Shown: piece after piece, positions 1-8,688 of the stretch | Layout: every line of letters begins with the position of its first letter | Numbering within the stretch: position 1 is the stretch's first letter | NCBI RefSeq assembly: GCF_020524545.1 | Contig: NZ_JAIVLG010000003.1 | Coordinates: forward strand, 154,793-218,792 | Source of the DNA: Microbacterium paraoxydans | Lineage (GTDB): Bacteria > Actinomycetota > Actinomycetes > Actinomycetales > Microbacteriaceae | DNA: 64,000 nucleotides | Reading direction: 5' to 3' | Made by a program: the position numbers and the translations under genes | The notes under the pieces: generated by a model | Database searches by the model: none | What the model saw: only the letters and a program-made list of their open reading frames with translations | What the model was told of the DNA's origin: nothing

Positions 1-1
1 C

Positions 2-646
2 GAGTCCGACCTGGGCGGCTACAAGGACGTGCAGGTCGCGATCAAGGGTTCGTCCTCCGACCCCGCGCAGGGCGTCTGGGCGCATCTGAAGTACGAAGGT
101 GGTGTGCATCGTGTGCAGCGCGTACCGGCCACCGAGTCGCAAGGACGCATCCACACCTCCACGACGGGCGTGCTGGTCTTCCCCGAGGTGGACGAGCCCG
201 AGGAGATCCACATCGATCAGAACGATCTGAAGATCGATGTCTTCCGCTCATCCGGCCCGGGGGGACAGTCGGTGAACACGACGGATTCCGCGGTACGCAT
301 CACCCACGTTCCCACGGGCATCGTCGTGTCGATGCAGAACGAGAAGTCGCAGTTGCAGAACCGCGAGGCCGGGATGCGTGTGCTCCGCGCCCGACTGCTC
401 GCGAGGCAGCAGGAGGAGCTCGACGCCGCCGCCTCCGACGCGCGACGCTCGCAGATCCGCGGAATGGACCGCTCCGAGCGCATCCGCACGTACAACTTCC
501 CGGAGAATCGGATCGCGGATCACCGTACGGGCTTCAAGGCGTACAACCTCGATCAGGTGATGGACGGCGCGCTGGATCCGTTGATCGAGAGCGCGATCAC
601 CGCGGATGAGGAAGCGCGGCTCGCCGCACTCGGCGCCGAGTCCTGA
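2..646 (+). CDS. prfA: Peptide chain release factor 1 (3' part)
   Basis: Release factor that reads UAA and UAG and triggers peptide release on the ribosome. The reading frame is already open at base 2, so only the C-terminal ~214 residues are present. The tripeptide anticodon PAT is encoded at 125-133, which marks RF1; RF2 would have SPF. The catalytic GGQ is at 260-268 inside [14 protein letters not shown], followed by the usual basic helix and the [14 protein letters not shown] tail segment. In many actinobacteria prmC, the enzyme that methylates this GGQ glutamine, follows directly; here prmC is about 2 kb downstream. Truncated only by the window edge. Confidence 0.97.
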   Translation, partial: ESDLGGYKDVQVAIKGSSSDPAQGVWAHLKYEGGVHRVQRVPATESQGRIHTSTTGVLVFPEVDEPEEIHIDQNDLKIDVFRSSGPGGQSVNTTDSAVRITHVPTGIVVSMQNEKSQLQNREAGMRVLRARLLARQQEELDAAASDARRSQIRGMDRSERIRTYNFPENRIADHRTGFKAYNLDQVMDGALDPLIESAITADEEARLAALGAES

Positions 647-669
647 CGCGCGGAAGCGTCGTCGAGCGC

Positions 670-675
670 TAGGCT
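670..675 (+). promoter_or_regulatory. -10 element (TAGGCT), leaderless start of holin-like gene
   Basis: TAGGCT lies 6 nt before the GTG at 682, so transcription should begin at or beside the start codon. No Shine-Dalgarno is visible, which agrees with a leaderless mRNA. Confidence 0.5.
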
Positions 676-681
676 CGGGCC

Positions 682-1089
682 GTGATCACACTCTTGTTCC
701 GCGGTCTCATGTACGTGGTGTCGGCCGGCATAGGCCTGATCGTCGCCGATCTCGCCCTCGAAGGGTTCCGGATCGAATGGGACAAGTGGTGGGGCTTCGT
801 CATCTGCATTCTCATCTTCGCGATCCTGCAGAGCGTTCTGGCGCCGTGGGTCGGCAAGATGGCGAACCGCTACACCCCCGTGCTCATGGGCGGCATCGGC
901 ATCTTCTCGACCCTGATCTCCCTGATCATCGTGGTGCTGCTGCCGATCGGCGGCCTCCGCATCACCGATCTCACTGGCTGGCTTCTCGGCGCGGTGATCG
1001 TGTGGCTGATCACCGCGCTGGGCAGCGTCCTGCTGCCGCTGATCTTCCTGCGCAAGAAGGTCGAGTCGGTCAAGGGCACCCGACGCTGA
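682..1089 (+). CDS. Phage-holin-4 family (superfamily IV) four-TM membrane protein
   Basis: A 135-residue integral membrane protein with four hydrophobic segments (about residues 5-25, 36-55, 65-86 and 97-120) and a basic C-terminus KKVESVKGTRR. Size and layout match the actinobacterial/mycobacterial four-TM 'phage holin family' proteins. These are chromosomal housekeeping-type membrane proteins, and nothing here indicates a prophage or lysis function. It starts with GTG right after a -10 hexamer and follows prfA by 35 nt. Function unknown; the family assignment rests on topology and the glycine-rich helices. Confidence 0.7.
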   Translation: MITLLFRGLMYVVSAGIGLIVADLALEGFRIEWDKWWGFVICILIFAILQSVLAPWVGKMANRYTPVLMGGIGIFSTLISLIIVVLLPIGGLRITDLTGWLLGAVIVWLITALGSVLLPLIFLRKKVESVKGTRR

Positions 1090-1111
1090 GATGTGCGGCG
1101 ACGCCCGCTGA

Positions 1112-1681
1112 TCAGATCGCGTAGTCCGGTGCAGTGAGCAGCGCGCGGGTGTCTTCGCCGACGTCGCGCCGTCGTGGCTTGGCGGGTACTCCGACCAGCA
1201 CGCTGTCGGCGGGGGCATCGCGGGTGACGACCGCGTTCGCGCCGACGACGGAGCCGGCGCCGATCGTCACCGGGCCGAGGATCTTCGCACCGGCGCCTAC
1301 GGCCACGCCGTCCTCGAGCGTCGGGTGGCGTTTCCCCGGGGTGCGCGTGCGTCCGCCGAGGGTGACGCCGTGATACAGCATCACATCGTCACCGACCTCG
1401 CTCGTCTCGCCGATCACCACACCCATGCCGTGGTCGATGAAGAAACGACGCCCGATCTTCGCGCCGGGGTGGATCTCGATCCCGGTCATCCAGCGTGACA
1501 GTTGCGATCCGGCGCGCGCGAGCAGGCGGAATCTGCGGCGCCAGAGCGCGTGCGAGACACGGTGCGCCCAGATCGCATGGAGGCCCGGGTACAGCAGCGC
1601 CACTTCGACGGCGCTGCGTGCGGCCGGATCACGGAGACGGGCTGCCGCGATGTCCTCGCGCATTCGTCCGATCATGCTCAT
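1112..1681 (-). CDS. cysE: Serine O-acetyltransferase
   Basis: Transfers acetyl from acetyl-CoA to L-serine to give O-acetylserine, the substrate of CysK. The 189-residue protein is of the short EpsC-like type. A helical N-terminus is followed by left-handed beta-helix hexapeptide repeats ([41 protein letters not shown], then [22 protein letters not shown]) with the expected active-site histidines in IDHG and YHGVTLGG. It lies 8 nt behind cysK on the same strand, so the two form a cysK-cysE operon. An alternative ATG two codons in cannot be excluded. Confidence 0.95.
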   Translation of the reverse strand: MSMIGRMREDIAAARLRDPAARSAVEVALLYPGLHAIWAHRVSHALWRRRFRLLARAGSQLSRWMTGIEIHPGAKIGRRFFIDHGMGVVIGETSEVGDDVMLYHGVTLGGRTRTPGKRHPTLEDGVAVGAGAKILGPVTIGAGSVVGANAVVTRDAPADSVLVGVPAKPRRRDVGEDTRALLTAPDYAI

Positions 1682-1689
1682 CGGATGTC

Positions 1690-2628
1690 TCAGTCTTCGC
1701 GCAGATCCTCGAACAGCGCGGTGGACAGGTAGCGCTCACCGGTGTCCGGGACGACGACGACGATCGTCTTGCCCGCGTTCTCGGCGCGGGCGGCCACCTT
1801 CAGCGCCGCGGACACGGCGGCGCCGGAGGACATGCCGACGAGCAGACCCTCCTTCGCAGCGAGGTCACGGGCGACGCGGAGGGACTCGTCGAACTCGGCG
1901 GTGATGATCTCGTCGATCACATCGCGGTCGAGCACATCCGGGACGAAGTTCGGGCCGATGCCCTGGATCTTGTGCGGACCGGGGTGCCCCTCGCTGAGGA
2001 CGGGGGAGTCCTTGGGTTCGACGGCGATGACCTGTACGCCGGGTTTCGCAGCCTTGAGAGCCTGTCCGGTGCCGGTGACGGTTCCGCCGGTTCCGACCCC
2101 GGCGATGAAGACGTCGATCTCGCCGTCGGTGTCGCGGAGGATCTCCTGCGCCGTGGTCTCGCGGTGGATCTGCGGGTTCGCCGGGTTCTCGAACTGACGG
2201 ATCCAGATCGCGCCCGGTGTCTCGGCGACGATGCGCTTGGTCTCCTCGATGGCACCGCTCATGCCCTTGGTGGGGTCCGTGAGCACGATCTGGGCGCCGA
2301 ACGCCTTGAGCAGGACCCGGCGCTCCTTCGACATGGAAGCCGGCATCGTGAGGATGACACGGTAGCCACGTGCCGCTCCGACCATCGCGAGAGCGATGCC
2401 GGTGTTGCCGCTGGTCGACTCGACGATCGTGCCACCCGGCTTCAGCTCGCCTGAGGCCTCGGCGGCGTTGATCATCGCGATGCCGATGCGGTCCTTCACG
2501 CTGGACGCAGGGTTGTAGTACTCGAGCTTGGCGAGCACGGTGGCTCCCAGGCCTTCGGTCACGCGGTTCAGACGAACGAGGGGCGTGTTGCCGAAAGCGG
2601 TCGTGATGTCGGAGTGGATGCCGGGCAT
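1690..2628 (-). CDS. cysK: Cysteine synthase A (O-acetylserine sulfhydrylase)
   Basis: PLP enzyme that makes L-cysteine from O-acetylserine and sulfide; it can also complex with CysE. At 312 residues it has full family length. The PLP lysine is Lys45 in [11 protein letters not shown], the substrate loop TSGNTG is at residues 72-77, the cofactor-phosphate loop is VGTGGTVTG and the ring-nitrogen serine is in [10 protein letters not shown]. The ATG is preceded by AGGAAGG in the leader. It is first gene of the cysK-cysE operon and divergent from prmC. Its placement between prfA and prmC breaks a commonly conserved actinobacterial order. Confidence 0.97.
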   Translation of the reverse strand: MPGIHSDITTAFGNTPLVRLNRVTEGLGATVLAKLEYYNPASSVKDRIGIAMINAAEASGELKPGGTIVESTSGNTGIALAMVGAARGYRVILTMPASMSKERRVLLKAFGAQIVLTDPTKGMSGAIEETKRIVAETPGAIWIRQFENPANPQIHRETTAQEILRDTDGEIDVFIAGVGTGGTVTGTGQALKAAKPGVQVIAVEPKDSPVLSEGHPGPHKIQGIGPNFVPDVLDRDVIDEIITAEFDESLRVARDLAAKEGLLVGMSSGAAVSAALKVAARAENAGKTIVVVVPDTGERYLSTALFEDLRED

Positions 2629-2662
2629 GAGGAGCCTTCCTGTGCGGGATCGCTGCCGGACC

Positions 2663-2668
2663 AGCCTA
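2663..2668 (-). promoter_or_regulatory. -10 element (TAGGCT) for cysK-cysE
   Basis: TAGGCT on the minus strand lies about 35 nt upstream of the cysK ATG, leaving room for a short leader that carries the AGGAAGG ribosome site. No clear -35 was found. Confidence 0.4.
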
Positions 2669-2714
2669 AGGGAGCGGGGCGTCGACGGCGCCTATGTGAC
2701 AGGCGCTTGCGCTC

Positions 2715-2720
2715 TACGCT
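2715..2720 (+). promoter_or_regulatory. -10 element (TACGCT) for prmC
   Basis: TACGCT is followed after 7 nt by the prmC ATG at 2728. The GGAAGG in between could act as a ribosome site but sits very close to the start, so a leaderless message is likely. Confidence 0.4.
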
Positions 2721-2727
2721 GGAAGGC

Positions 2728-3588
2728 ATGTCCGACACCTCTCTGGCGGCGCACGTCCGTGCCGCAGCCCAGCGCCTGGCCGATGCCGGCGTCCCGGATC
2801 CCCTTGTCGACGCCGAACTGCTCGCAGGTCATGTCCTCGGTCGTCGACGCGGGGAGGTGCAGGCCGGCATCGTCCGGGGAGACGGCCTCGACGAGGAGAA
2901 GGCCGCGGTTCTGGACGCCGTGGTGACGCGCAGGGCCGCACGCGAACCGCTTCAGCACATCACGGGCTCGGCGCCCTTCCGTCACCTCGAACTGGCTGTC
3001 GGGCCCGGCGTCTTCGTGCCTCGACCGGAGACGGAGACCGTCGTGCAGTACGCGATCGACGCGTTGCTGAGTTCTCCCGAGCCGGCACCGATCGGCGTCG
3101 ACCTCGGCACGGGGAGCGGCGCCATCGCTCTGGCGATGGCCAGTGAAGTCCCGCACGCACGTGTCTTCGCCGCGGAGGTTTCCGAAGACGCTCACGCCTG
3201 GGCGCGGCGCAACGTCGAAGGCGTCGAGAACCTGACGCTCGTGCTCTCCGACCTGAGGGAGGCCTTCACCGAGCTGGATGGCACGGCGACGGTCGTGATC
3301 TCGAATCCGCCGTACGTTCCCGATGAGGCGATACCGCGCGACCCCGAGGTCCGGCTCTTCGACCCCGCCCTGGCCCTCTACGGGGGCGAGGACGGCCTCG
3401 ACGTCGTGCGGGCGCTCAGCGCGCGTGCGCTGCGTCTGCTGCATCCCGGTGGGCTTCTGGTCATCGAGCACGGCGAGTTGCAGGGTGAGCCCATCCGCGA
3501 CATCCTGGCTGCGGACGGGTGGCGGGGCGCGGCGACGCATCGCGATCTCACCCTGCGCGACCGGACGACCACGGCACTCAGGCCCTGA
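2728..3588 (+). CDS. prmC: Release factor glutamine methyltransferase
   Basis: SAM-dependent enzyme that N5-methylates the GGQ glutamine of RF1 and RF2. The protein of 286 residues has an N-terminal helical substrate-binding domain (about 1-90), FVPRPETE before the Rossmann core, the SAM loop DLGTGSG at residues 125-131 and the diagnostic NPPY at 193-196. An upstream in-frame ATG exists at 2614, but that extension lacks homology-like character and overlaps the cysK leader; the ATG at 2728 follows a -10 hexamer. Part of the run prmC - threonylcarbamoyl-AMP synthase - WecA-like - atp operon. Confidence 0.95.
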   Translation: MSDTSLAAHVRAAAQRLADAGVPDPLVDAELLAGHVLGRRRGEVQAGIVRGDGLDEEKAAVLDAVVTRRAAREPLQHITGSAPFRHLELAVGPGVFVPRPETETVVQYAIDALLSSPEPAPIGVDLGTGSGAIALAMASEVPHARVFAAEVSEDAHAWARRNVEGVENLTLVLSDLREAFTELDGTATVVISNPPYVPDEAIPRDPEVRLFDPALALYGGEDGLDVVRALSARALRLLHPGGLLVIEHGELQGEPIRDILAADGWRGAATHRDLTLRDRTTTALRP

Positions 3589-3625
3589 TCAGCAGCCTCC
3601 GAGCATCCGACGCACCTGCGCGGCA

Positions 3626-3631
3626 TAGAAT
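3626..3631 (+). promoter_or_regulatory. -10 element (TAGAAT) for threonylcarbamoyl-AMP synthase gene
   Basis: TAGAAT ends 9 nt before the ATG at 3641, so a transcript from it would have a leader of only a few bases. Confidence 0.45.
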
Positions 3632-3640
3632 CGAAACGAC

Positions 3641-4369
3641 ATGTCAACCATCTTCGACTGCCGCGACGAATCGCAGCTGCTCGCCGGCATGCGCCATGCG
3701 CGCCAGGCGATCGGCCGTGGCGACCTCATCGTGATGCCCACCGACACCGTCTACGGCGTCGCTGCCGACGCTTTCTCACCGGCCGCCGTTCAGCGGCTCC
3801 TCGATGCGAAGGGGCGGGGTCGCGATCAGCCGCCGCCCGTTCTCATCGGTACGAAAGAGACCCTCGCCGCTCTCGCCGAATCGGTACCGGAGCCGGTGGA
3901 ACGGCTGGTCGAGGCGTTCTGGCCCGGCGGACTCACGATCGTTCTCCCCGCCCAGCCCTCGCTGGTGTGGGACCTCGGGGAGACCAGGGGGACCGTCGCC
4001 GTCCGCATGCCGGAGGGTCGCGTGGCGTTGGAGCTCCTCGCCGAGACCGGACCGCTCGCGGTGTCGAGCGCGAACCTCACCGGGCGGGAGGCGGCGATCT
4101 CCGCGCTCGACGCGGAGAAGATGCTGGGCGACAGCGTCGCCGTCTATCTGGCTGACGGGCTGAGCAGGGACGGCATCGCCTCCACGATCGTCGATGCCAC
4201 GTCCTTGGTGCGTCGTGGCACGGACGCCGATACCGGAACGGTGCGCATCCTCCGCGACGGAGCGGTGACGCGTGAGCAGCTGCACGACGTGCTGGGCGAC
4301 CTTCTCGAACCCGAGGAGCCGCAGGAGGGGCACGAGCACGCGGGGGAGCAGCAGGACGCGGATTCGTGA
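3641..4369 (+). CDS. L-threonylcarbamoyladenylate synthase (YrdC/Sua5 family)
   Basis: Makes threonylcarbamoyl-AMP from threonine, bicarbonate and ATP, the first step of t6A tRNA modification at position 37. The YrdC fold is visible: VMPTDTVYGVAADAF near residue 30, the nucleotide-contacting segment DAKGRGRDQPPPVLIG, FWPGGLTIVL and PLAVSSANLTGREA. At 242 residues it is longer than the minimal YrdC domain; the extra C-terminus is an acidic tail (EPEEPQEGHEHAGEQQDADS) and not a Sua5 domain. Its stop overlaps the GTG start of the next gene by 4 nt, which implies translational coupling. Confidence 0.92.
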   Translation: MSTIFDCRDESQLLAGMRHARQAIGRGDLIVMPTDTVYGVAADAFSPAAVQRLLDAKGRGRDQPPPVLIGTKETLAALAESVPEPVERLVEAFWPGGLTIVLPAQPSLVWDLGETRGTVAVRMPEGRVALELLAETGPLAVSSANLTGREAAISALDAEKMLGDSVAVYLADGLSRDGIASTIVDATSLVRRGTDADTGTVRILRDGAVTREQLHDVLGDLLEPEEPQEGHEHAGEQQDADS

Positions 4370-5535
4370 AGCAGTATCTCGCCACGATCATCCTGACCGC
4401 CGCGATCACCTTCGCGCTGACCTGGGCGGTCTGGCGACTGAGCCTTCGCTTCAAGCTGTATCCCGGTATCCGCGAGCGTGATGTGCACACCACTCCCACG
4501 CCGCGACTCGGCGGGGTGGCGATCTTCCTCGGTATCGCGGCCGCGTTCGGGTTCTCCGCGATCAACCCGTTCTTCCAGAGCATCTGGATTCCGCCGCAGA
4601 CGATGTGGTCGATTCTCGGGGCGTCGCTGCTGATCGCCGTCATCGGAGTCGTGGACGACCTCTGGGACATCGACTGGATGATCAAGCTCGGAGCGCAGTT
4701 CCTGGCAGCCGGTGTCATCACCGTCGGCGGAGGGCTGCAGATCCTCTCGCTGCCCTTCGGCGACCTCATCGTGGTCTCGAGCTGGCTGAGCATCACGATC
4801 ACGATGTTCGCGATCGTGATCGTTATGAACGCGGTGAACTTCATCGACGGGCTCGACGGTCTCGTCGCGGGCGTGTGTCTCATCTCCAACGGCGTCTTCT
4901 TCGCCTACTCGTACATCTTCACGCGCGACTCCGGCGCCTCGAGCTACTTCAATCTGTCGACCTTCCTGGCTGCGGTGCTCATCGGCGCCTGCCTCGGCTT
5001 CCTCCCGCTCAACTGGAGCCCGGCGAAGCTCTTCATGGGCGATTCCGGCGCCCTGGTGATCGGCCTGCTGATGGCGACCTCGGCAATCGCGATCACCGGT
5101 CAGATGGATCCGTCCGCATTGGATCCCGAACGTCTCGGACGTTCGCAGCTGGTCGGCGCCTTCCTGCCGATCCTGCTGCCCCTGCTCGTCGTGCTGCTGC
5201 CGCTCCTCGACTTCGGTCTCGCGGTGCTGCGTCGCATGAGCGCGGGGCGTTCGCCGTTCTCGCCCGACCGCAAGCACCTGCATCACCGGATGCTCGACCT
5301 GGGTCACCGTGACCGTGACGCGGTCCTCATCTTCTATGCGTGGACGGCCGTCATCTCGATCGCCGTCCTGCTGATGTACGTCGGGGCGCGGGAGGACTGG
5401 CTCGGACAATACCTGCCGGGTGTCGGCTTCGGCATCGTGGGCATCGCCGCCTGCCTCGTCGTCACCCTGAGCCCCACCCGCCGTCGGAAGAACACCGCGG
5501 CCGCCGAACCCGACACGACACCCGTGGAGTCCTGA
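4366..5535 (+). CDS. Undecaprenyl-phosphate HexNAc-1-phosphate transferase (WecA/TagO/MraY family)
   Basis: Polytopic membrane enzyme that transfers a sugar 1-phosphate (GlcNAc-1-P in characterised relatives) from UDP-sugar to a polyprenyl phosphate, starting cell-surface glycan or arabinogalactan-type linker synthesis. About 11 TM segments in 389 residues. Family motifs: TPRLGGVAIFLG after the first helix, the Asp-rich GVVDDLWDID, the catalytic NFIDGLDGL, KLFMGDSGAL and the cytoplasmic PDRKHLHHRM. It starts with a GTG that overlaps the preceding stop and sits just ahead of the atp operon, a conserved actinobacterial arrangement. The exact sugar cannot be read from sequence. Confidence 0.92.
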   Translation: MKQYLATIILTAAITFALTWAVWRLSLRFKLYPGIRERDVHTTPTPRLGGVAIFLGIAAAFGFSAINPFFQSIWIPPQTMWSILGASLLIAVIGVVDDLWDIDWMIKLGAQFLAAGVITVGGGLQILSLPFGDLIVVSSWLSITITMFAIVIVMNAVNFIDGLDGLVAGVCLISNGVFFAYSYIFTRDSGASSYFNLSTFLAAVLIGACLGFLPLNWSPAKLFMGDSGALVIGLLMATSAIAITGQMDPSALDPERLGRSQLVGAFLPILLPLLVVLLPLLDFGLAVLRRMSAGRSPFSPDRKHLHHRMLDLGHRDRDAVLIFYAWTAVISIAVLLMYVGAREDWLGQYLPGVGFGIVGIAACLVVTLSPTRRRKNTAAAEPDTTPVES

Positions 5536-6053
5536 TGAGCCCGAGCCCCGTTTCCAGCACGCCGATCCTCCGGCGCACACTCATCGCGTCAGGGGTGGCG
5601 ACCGCCGTGCTGGCGATCGTCGCGGGCGGTATCGGCTACGTCGTTGCCCAGGGCGAGGGGCTGATCAGCGGCCTGCTCGGCGTGCTGCTCGCCGCGGTGT
5701 TCCTGTCGATCACCGGTATCAGCATCCTCGTCGCCAACCGCTGGTACGGCGATCCCATCTACGTGCAGCTCTTCTTCGCCATCGTCCTCGGGGGATGGCT
5801 GCTCAAGCTGGGTCTGTTCGTGGTGGCGATGATCTTGCTCGCCGGGCAGCCGTGGCTGCATCCGATGGTCTTCTTCCTCTCGATCGTCGCCGGAGTGTTG
5901 ATGTCTCTCGCGGTCGACGTCATCGTCCTCACTCGCATGAGGCTGCCCAACGTCAGCGATATCGCGCTTCCGACCGAGGTTCCCGAGGATCGTGCCCCCG
6001 GCCGGGCCGACGATGCGGGAGAAGGGCCCGGCGAGGAGGCTCCGCGGTCTTAG
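5535..6053 (+). CDS. AtpI-like four-TM protein upstream of the ATP synthase operon
   Basis: A 172-residue membrane protein with four predicted helices (about residues 15-35, 43-65, 76-100 and 105-128) and a charged, acidic C-terminal tail (EVPEDRAPGRADDAGEGPGEE). The ATG overlaps the previous stop by one base (TGATG). Topology and position immediately before atpB match ATP synthase protein I, thought to help assemble the c-ring or transport Mg2+. Sequence in this family is poorly conserved, so the call rests mainly on context. Confidence 0.7.
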   Translation: MSPSPVSSTPILRRTLIASGVATAVLAIVAGGIGYVVAQGEGLISGLLGVLLAAVFLSITGISILVANRWYGDPIYVQLFFAIVLGGWLLKLGLFVVAMILLAGQPWLHPMVFFLSIVAGVLMSLAVDVIVLTRMRLPNVSDIALPTEVPEDRAPGRADDAGEGPGEEAPRS

Positions 6054-6071
6054 GGGACCCTCAGATTCTGA

Positions 6072-6077
6072 TAGTGT
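6072..6077 (+). promoter_or_regulatory. Possible -10 (TAGTGT) for the atp operon
   Basis: TAGTGT in the 123-nt gap before atpB would give a leader of about 90 nt. That leader contains a small CCGGT-TTAG-ACCGG hairpin at 6141-6154. There is no clear -35, and readthrough from upstream is also possible. Confidence 0.3.
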
Positions 6078-6176
6078 TGAACCGTGCCCGCCGCTCGCCC
6101 GCGAGCGCTTGCGCTGTGTAGCACACCGACCATCGTCGCCCCGGTTTAGACCGGTGCCCCGAAGCTGGAGCCCGCG

Positions 6177-6983
6177 CTGTTTAATCTTGCTGCGACCCTG
6201 ACCCCCCGACTGGCCTCCGACGGCGAGTTCCACGGACCTTCGATCGATGAGTTCTTCCCGGAGACGCTCTTCGAGATCGCCGGCATTCCGGTAAACCGGA
6301 TCCACCTGATCCAGTTCCTCTCGGTCATCGCCGTCGTCCTCATCCTCTGGCTCGGCACCCGCCGTATGACGGTCGTCCCCGGCCGCTTCCAGAGTCTGGT
6401 CGAGATGGGGCTCGGGCTCGTCCGTGGCAACATCGCCCACGACCTGCTCGGCCGCAAGGACGGCGATCGGTTCCTCCCGATCCTCACCACGATCTTCTTC
6501 ATGGTGCTGTTCATGAACATCACGGGAATCATCCCGTTCCTGAACATGCCGGGTACTGCGATCGTGGCCGTGCCACTCACGCTGGCCATCGTCAGCTACG
6601 TCACCTTCATCTACGCGGGCATCAAGCGCCACGGCCTCCGGTTCTTCAAGAATTCCCTCTTCCCGCAGGGCGTCCCCGGCTTCGCTCTTCCGATCGTGGC
6701 GATCATCGAGCTGATCTCGACCTTCATCCTGCGCCCCGTCACGCTGACGCTCCGTCTTCTCATGAACCTCGTCGTGGGGCACATGATCCTGGTGCTCGCG
6801 TTCGCGGCCACCCAGTTCTTCTTCTTCACCGCGGGCGGCGGCTGGGCCGCCCTCGGTGTCGGAACCCTCGCCTTCGGCGGCGCCTTCACCCTCTTCGAGG
6901 TCATGGTCGCCGTCCTTCAGGCCTACGTCTTCACCGTCCTCACCGCGGTCTACATCCAGCTCGCGGTCGCAGAAGAGCACTGA
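6177..6983 (+). CDS. atpB: F0F1 ATP synthase subunit a (probable CTG start)
   Basis: Membrane stator subunit forming the proton half-channels against the c-ring. The essential stator arginine is Arg193 in LTLRLLMNLVVGH; five to six TM helices are visible. The first in-frame ATG (6366) would remove about 63 residues, including the first helix (FLSVIAVVLILWLG). Between the in-frame stop at 6147-6149 and 6366 there is no ATG, GTG or TTG in frame. A GGAG at 6167-6170 sits 6 nt before a CTG at 6177, giving a 268-residue protein of normal family length. A CTG at 6165 is a weaker alternative. Confidence 0.9.
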   Translation: MFNLAATLTPRLASDGEFHGPSIDEFFPETLFEIAGIPVNRIHLIQFLSVIAVVLILWLGTRRMTVVPGRFQSLVEMGLGLVRGNIAHDLLGRKDGDRFLPILTTIFFMVLFMNITGIIPFLNMPGTAIVAVPLTLAIVSYVTFIYAGIKRHGLRFFKNSLFPQGVPGFALPIVAIIELISTFILRPVTLTLRLLMNLVVGHMILVLAFAATQFFFFTAGGGWAALGVGTLAFGGAFTLFEVMVAVLQAYVFTVLTAVYIQLAVAEEH

Positions 6984-6992
6984 GCGGGCTAG

Positions 6993-7268
<276 letters not shown>

Positions 7269-7295
7269 TCCCCACCGACTTCTGAAGGAGACAGG

Positions 7296-7850
7296 ATGCT
7301 GAACGCTCTTGTCACGAACCTCGCGGCAGAGGGGGAGGCCAAAAACCCCCTCATCCCCGCCTGGTACGACATCATCTGGTCGGGCTTCTGGTTCATCATC
7401 ATCCTCGTCGTCGTGTGGAAGGTCGCCCTTCCCAAGCTGACGAAGATGCTCGACGAGCGGTCGGCCGCCATCGAAGGCAACATCGCGAAGGCCGACGAGG
7501 CACAGAAGCAGGCGGAAGCTGCTCTCGAGGAGTACACCCGCCAGCTCGCAGAGGCACGCACCGAAGCCGGTGAGATCCGAGAGGCCGCCCGTGAGGACGG
7601 CAAGAAGATCGTCGCCGAGGCGAAGGACGCCGCGACCGCTGAGGCCGCACGCATCACTGCCACCGCGCACACGCAGATCGAGGCCGAGCGCCAGACCGCT
7701 CTCGTCTCGTTGCGCAGCGAAGTCGGAACCCTCGCCCTCGACCTCGCCGGCGGCGTGGTCGGCGAGACGCTCTCCGATGACGCTCGTGCGACGGCCGTGG
7801 TCGACCGCTTCCTCGCCGAGCTCGAGGCATCCGAGAAGGCGGCCCAGTAA
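7296..7850 (+). CDS. atpF: F0F1 ATP synthase subunit b
   Basis: Peripheral-stalk subunit of 184 residues. One TM helix near residues 28-48 (WSGFWFIIILVVVWKVALP) is followed by a long charged, Ala/Glu-rich helix, typical of the coiled-coil stator that binds delta and alpha. AAGGAG precedes the ATG. The stop overlaps the atpH start (TAATG), coupling the two stator genes. Confidence 0.96.
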   Translation: MLNALVTNLAAEGEAKNPLIPAWYDIIWSGFWFIIILVVVWKVALPKLTKMLDERSAAIEGNIAKADEAQKQAEAALEEYTRQLAEARTEAGEIREAAREDGKKIVAEAKDAATAEAARITATAHTQIEAERQTALVSLRSEVGTLALDLAGGVVGETLSDDARATAVVDRFLAELEASEKAAQ

Positions 7851-8641
7851 TGGGAAGCGCGACCGTTCAGGCACTCGCGGCATCCACTCAGGCGCTTGCC
7901 GCAGCGAAGGGCGTCACCCTCGAGACCGCGAGCGAGCTCTTCGTCGCCGCGCGGGCTGCGGGGGAGTCGCCTCAGCTGAGCGGCGCGCTCGCTGACCCCG
8001 CGGCGTCGGTCGCGGCACGGCAGAAGGTCGTCTCCGCAGTTTTCGGCTCCCTCTCCGCCGGCGCTCAAAGCGTGCTGGCTTCGGCTGTCGCCGAGCGTTG
8101 GTCCACCGCTGACGAGCTCGTCGACGGGATCGAGGAACTCGCGATCCGCGCGGCCGCGATCGCGGATCCCGCGGCCGACATCGAGGGCGAGATCTTCGGA
8201 TTCTCCCGCCTCGTCGCGGCCAACCCGGAGCTCGAGCTCGCACTCGGAAGCCGACTGGGCGGAGACGAGGCGAAGGGTGCTCTGGTCGAGCGTCTTCTCG
8301 CCGGCGGCTCCACCAGCGCGTCCGCAGCGCTGATCATCTCGTCGCTCGTGCGCCAGCCGCGCGAGCGTCGGGTTCGTCAACTGCTGAGTCGGGCGATCCG
8401 TATCGTCTCGAGCCAGCGCGGTCTCGTGGTCGCTACCGTCCACACCGCTTCCGAGCTGAGCGATGCGCAGCGTACCCGTCTGAGCGACGCTCTCTCGCGC
8501 CGCTATGACGGCGAGGTCTCGCTCAACGTCGTCATCGACCCCGCTGTCGTCGGAGGTCTGCGCGTGCAGATCGCCGATGACGTCATCGACGGCAGCATCT
8601 CCGCACGACTCGCCGACCTTCGCCAGAAGCTCGCGGGCTAA
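7850..8641 (+). CDS. atpH: F0F1 ATP synthase subunit delta
   Basis: Stator subunit on top of F1 linking subunit b to alpha. At 263 residues it is longer than the ~180-residue E. coli protein, as is common in actinobacteria. It is not the b-delta fusion of mycobacteria, because a full atpF is present. The conserved C-terminal block ([18 protein letters not shown] ... [23 protein letters not shown]) is clear. Start codon overlaps the atpF stop by one base. Confidence 0.95.
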   Translation: MGSATVQALAASTQALAAAKGVTLETASELFVAARAAGESPQLSGALADPAASVAARQKVVSAVFGSLSAGAQSVLASAVAERWSTADELVDGIEELAIRAAAIADPAADIEGEIFGFSRLVAANPELELALGSRLGGDEAKGALVERLLAGGSTSASAALIISSLVRQPRERRVRQLLSRAIRIVSSQRGLVVATVHTASELSDAQRTRLSDALSRRYDGEVSLNVVIDPAVVGGLRVQIADDVIDGSISARLADLRQKLAG

Positions 8642-8688
8642 CACGACTTCGCGCGGGGAACCGCGCACCCAGATACAAAGGGAAGACA

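Noticed and set aside
682..1089. Prophage remnant suggested by the holin-like gene
   Set aside because: No endolysin, integrase or tail gene nearby; this four-TM family is a normal actinobacterial chromosomal protein.
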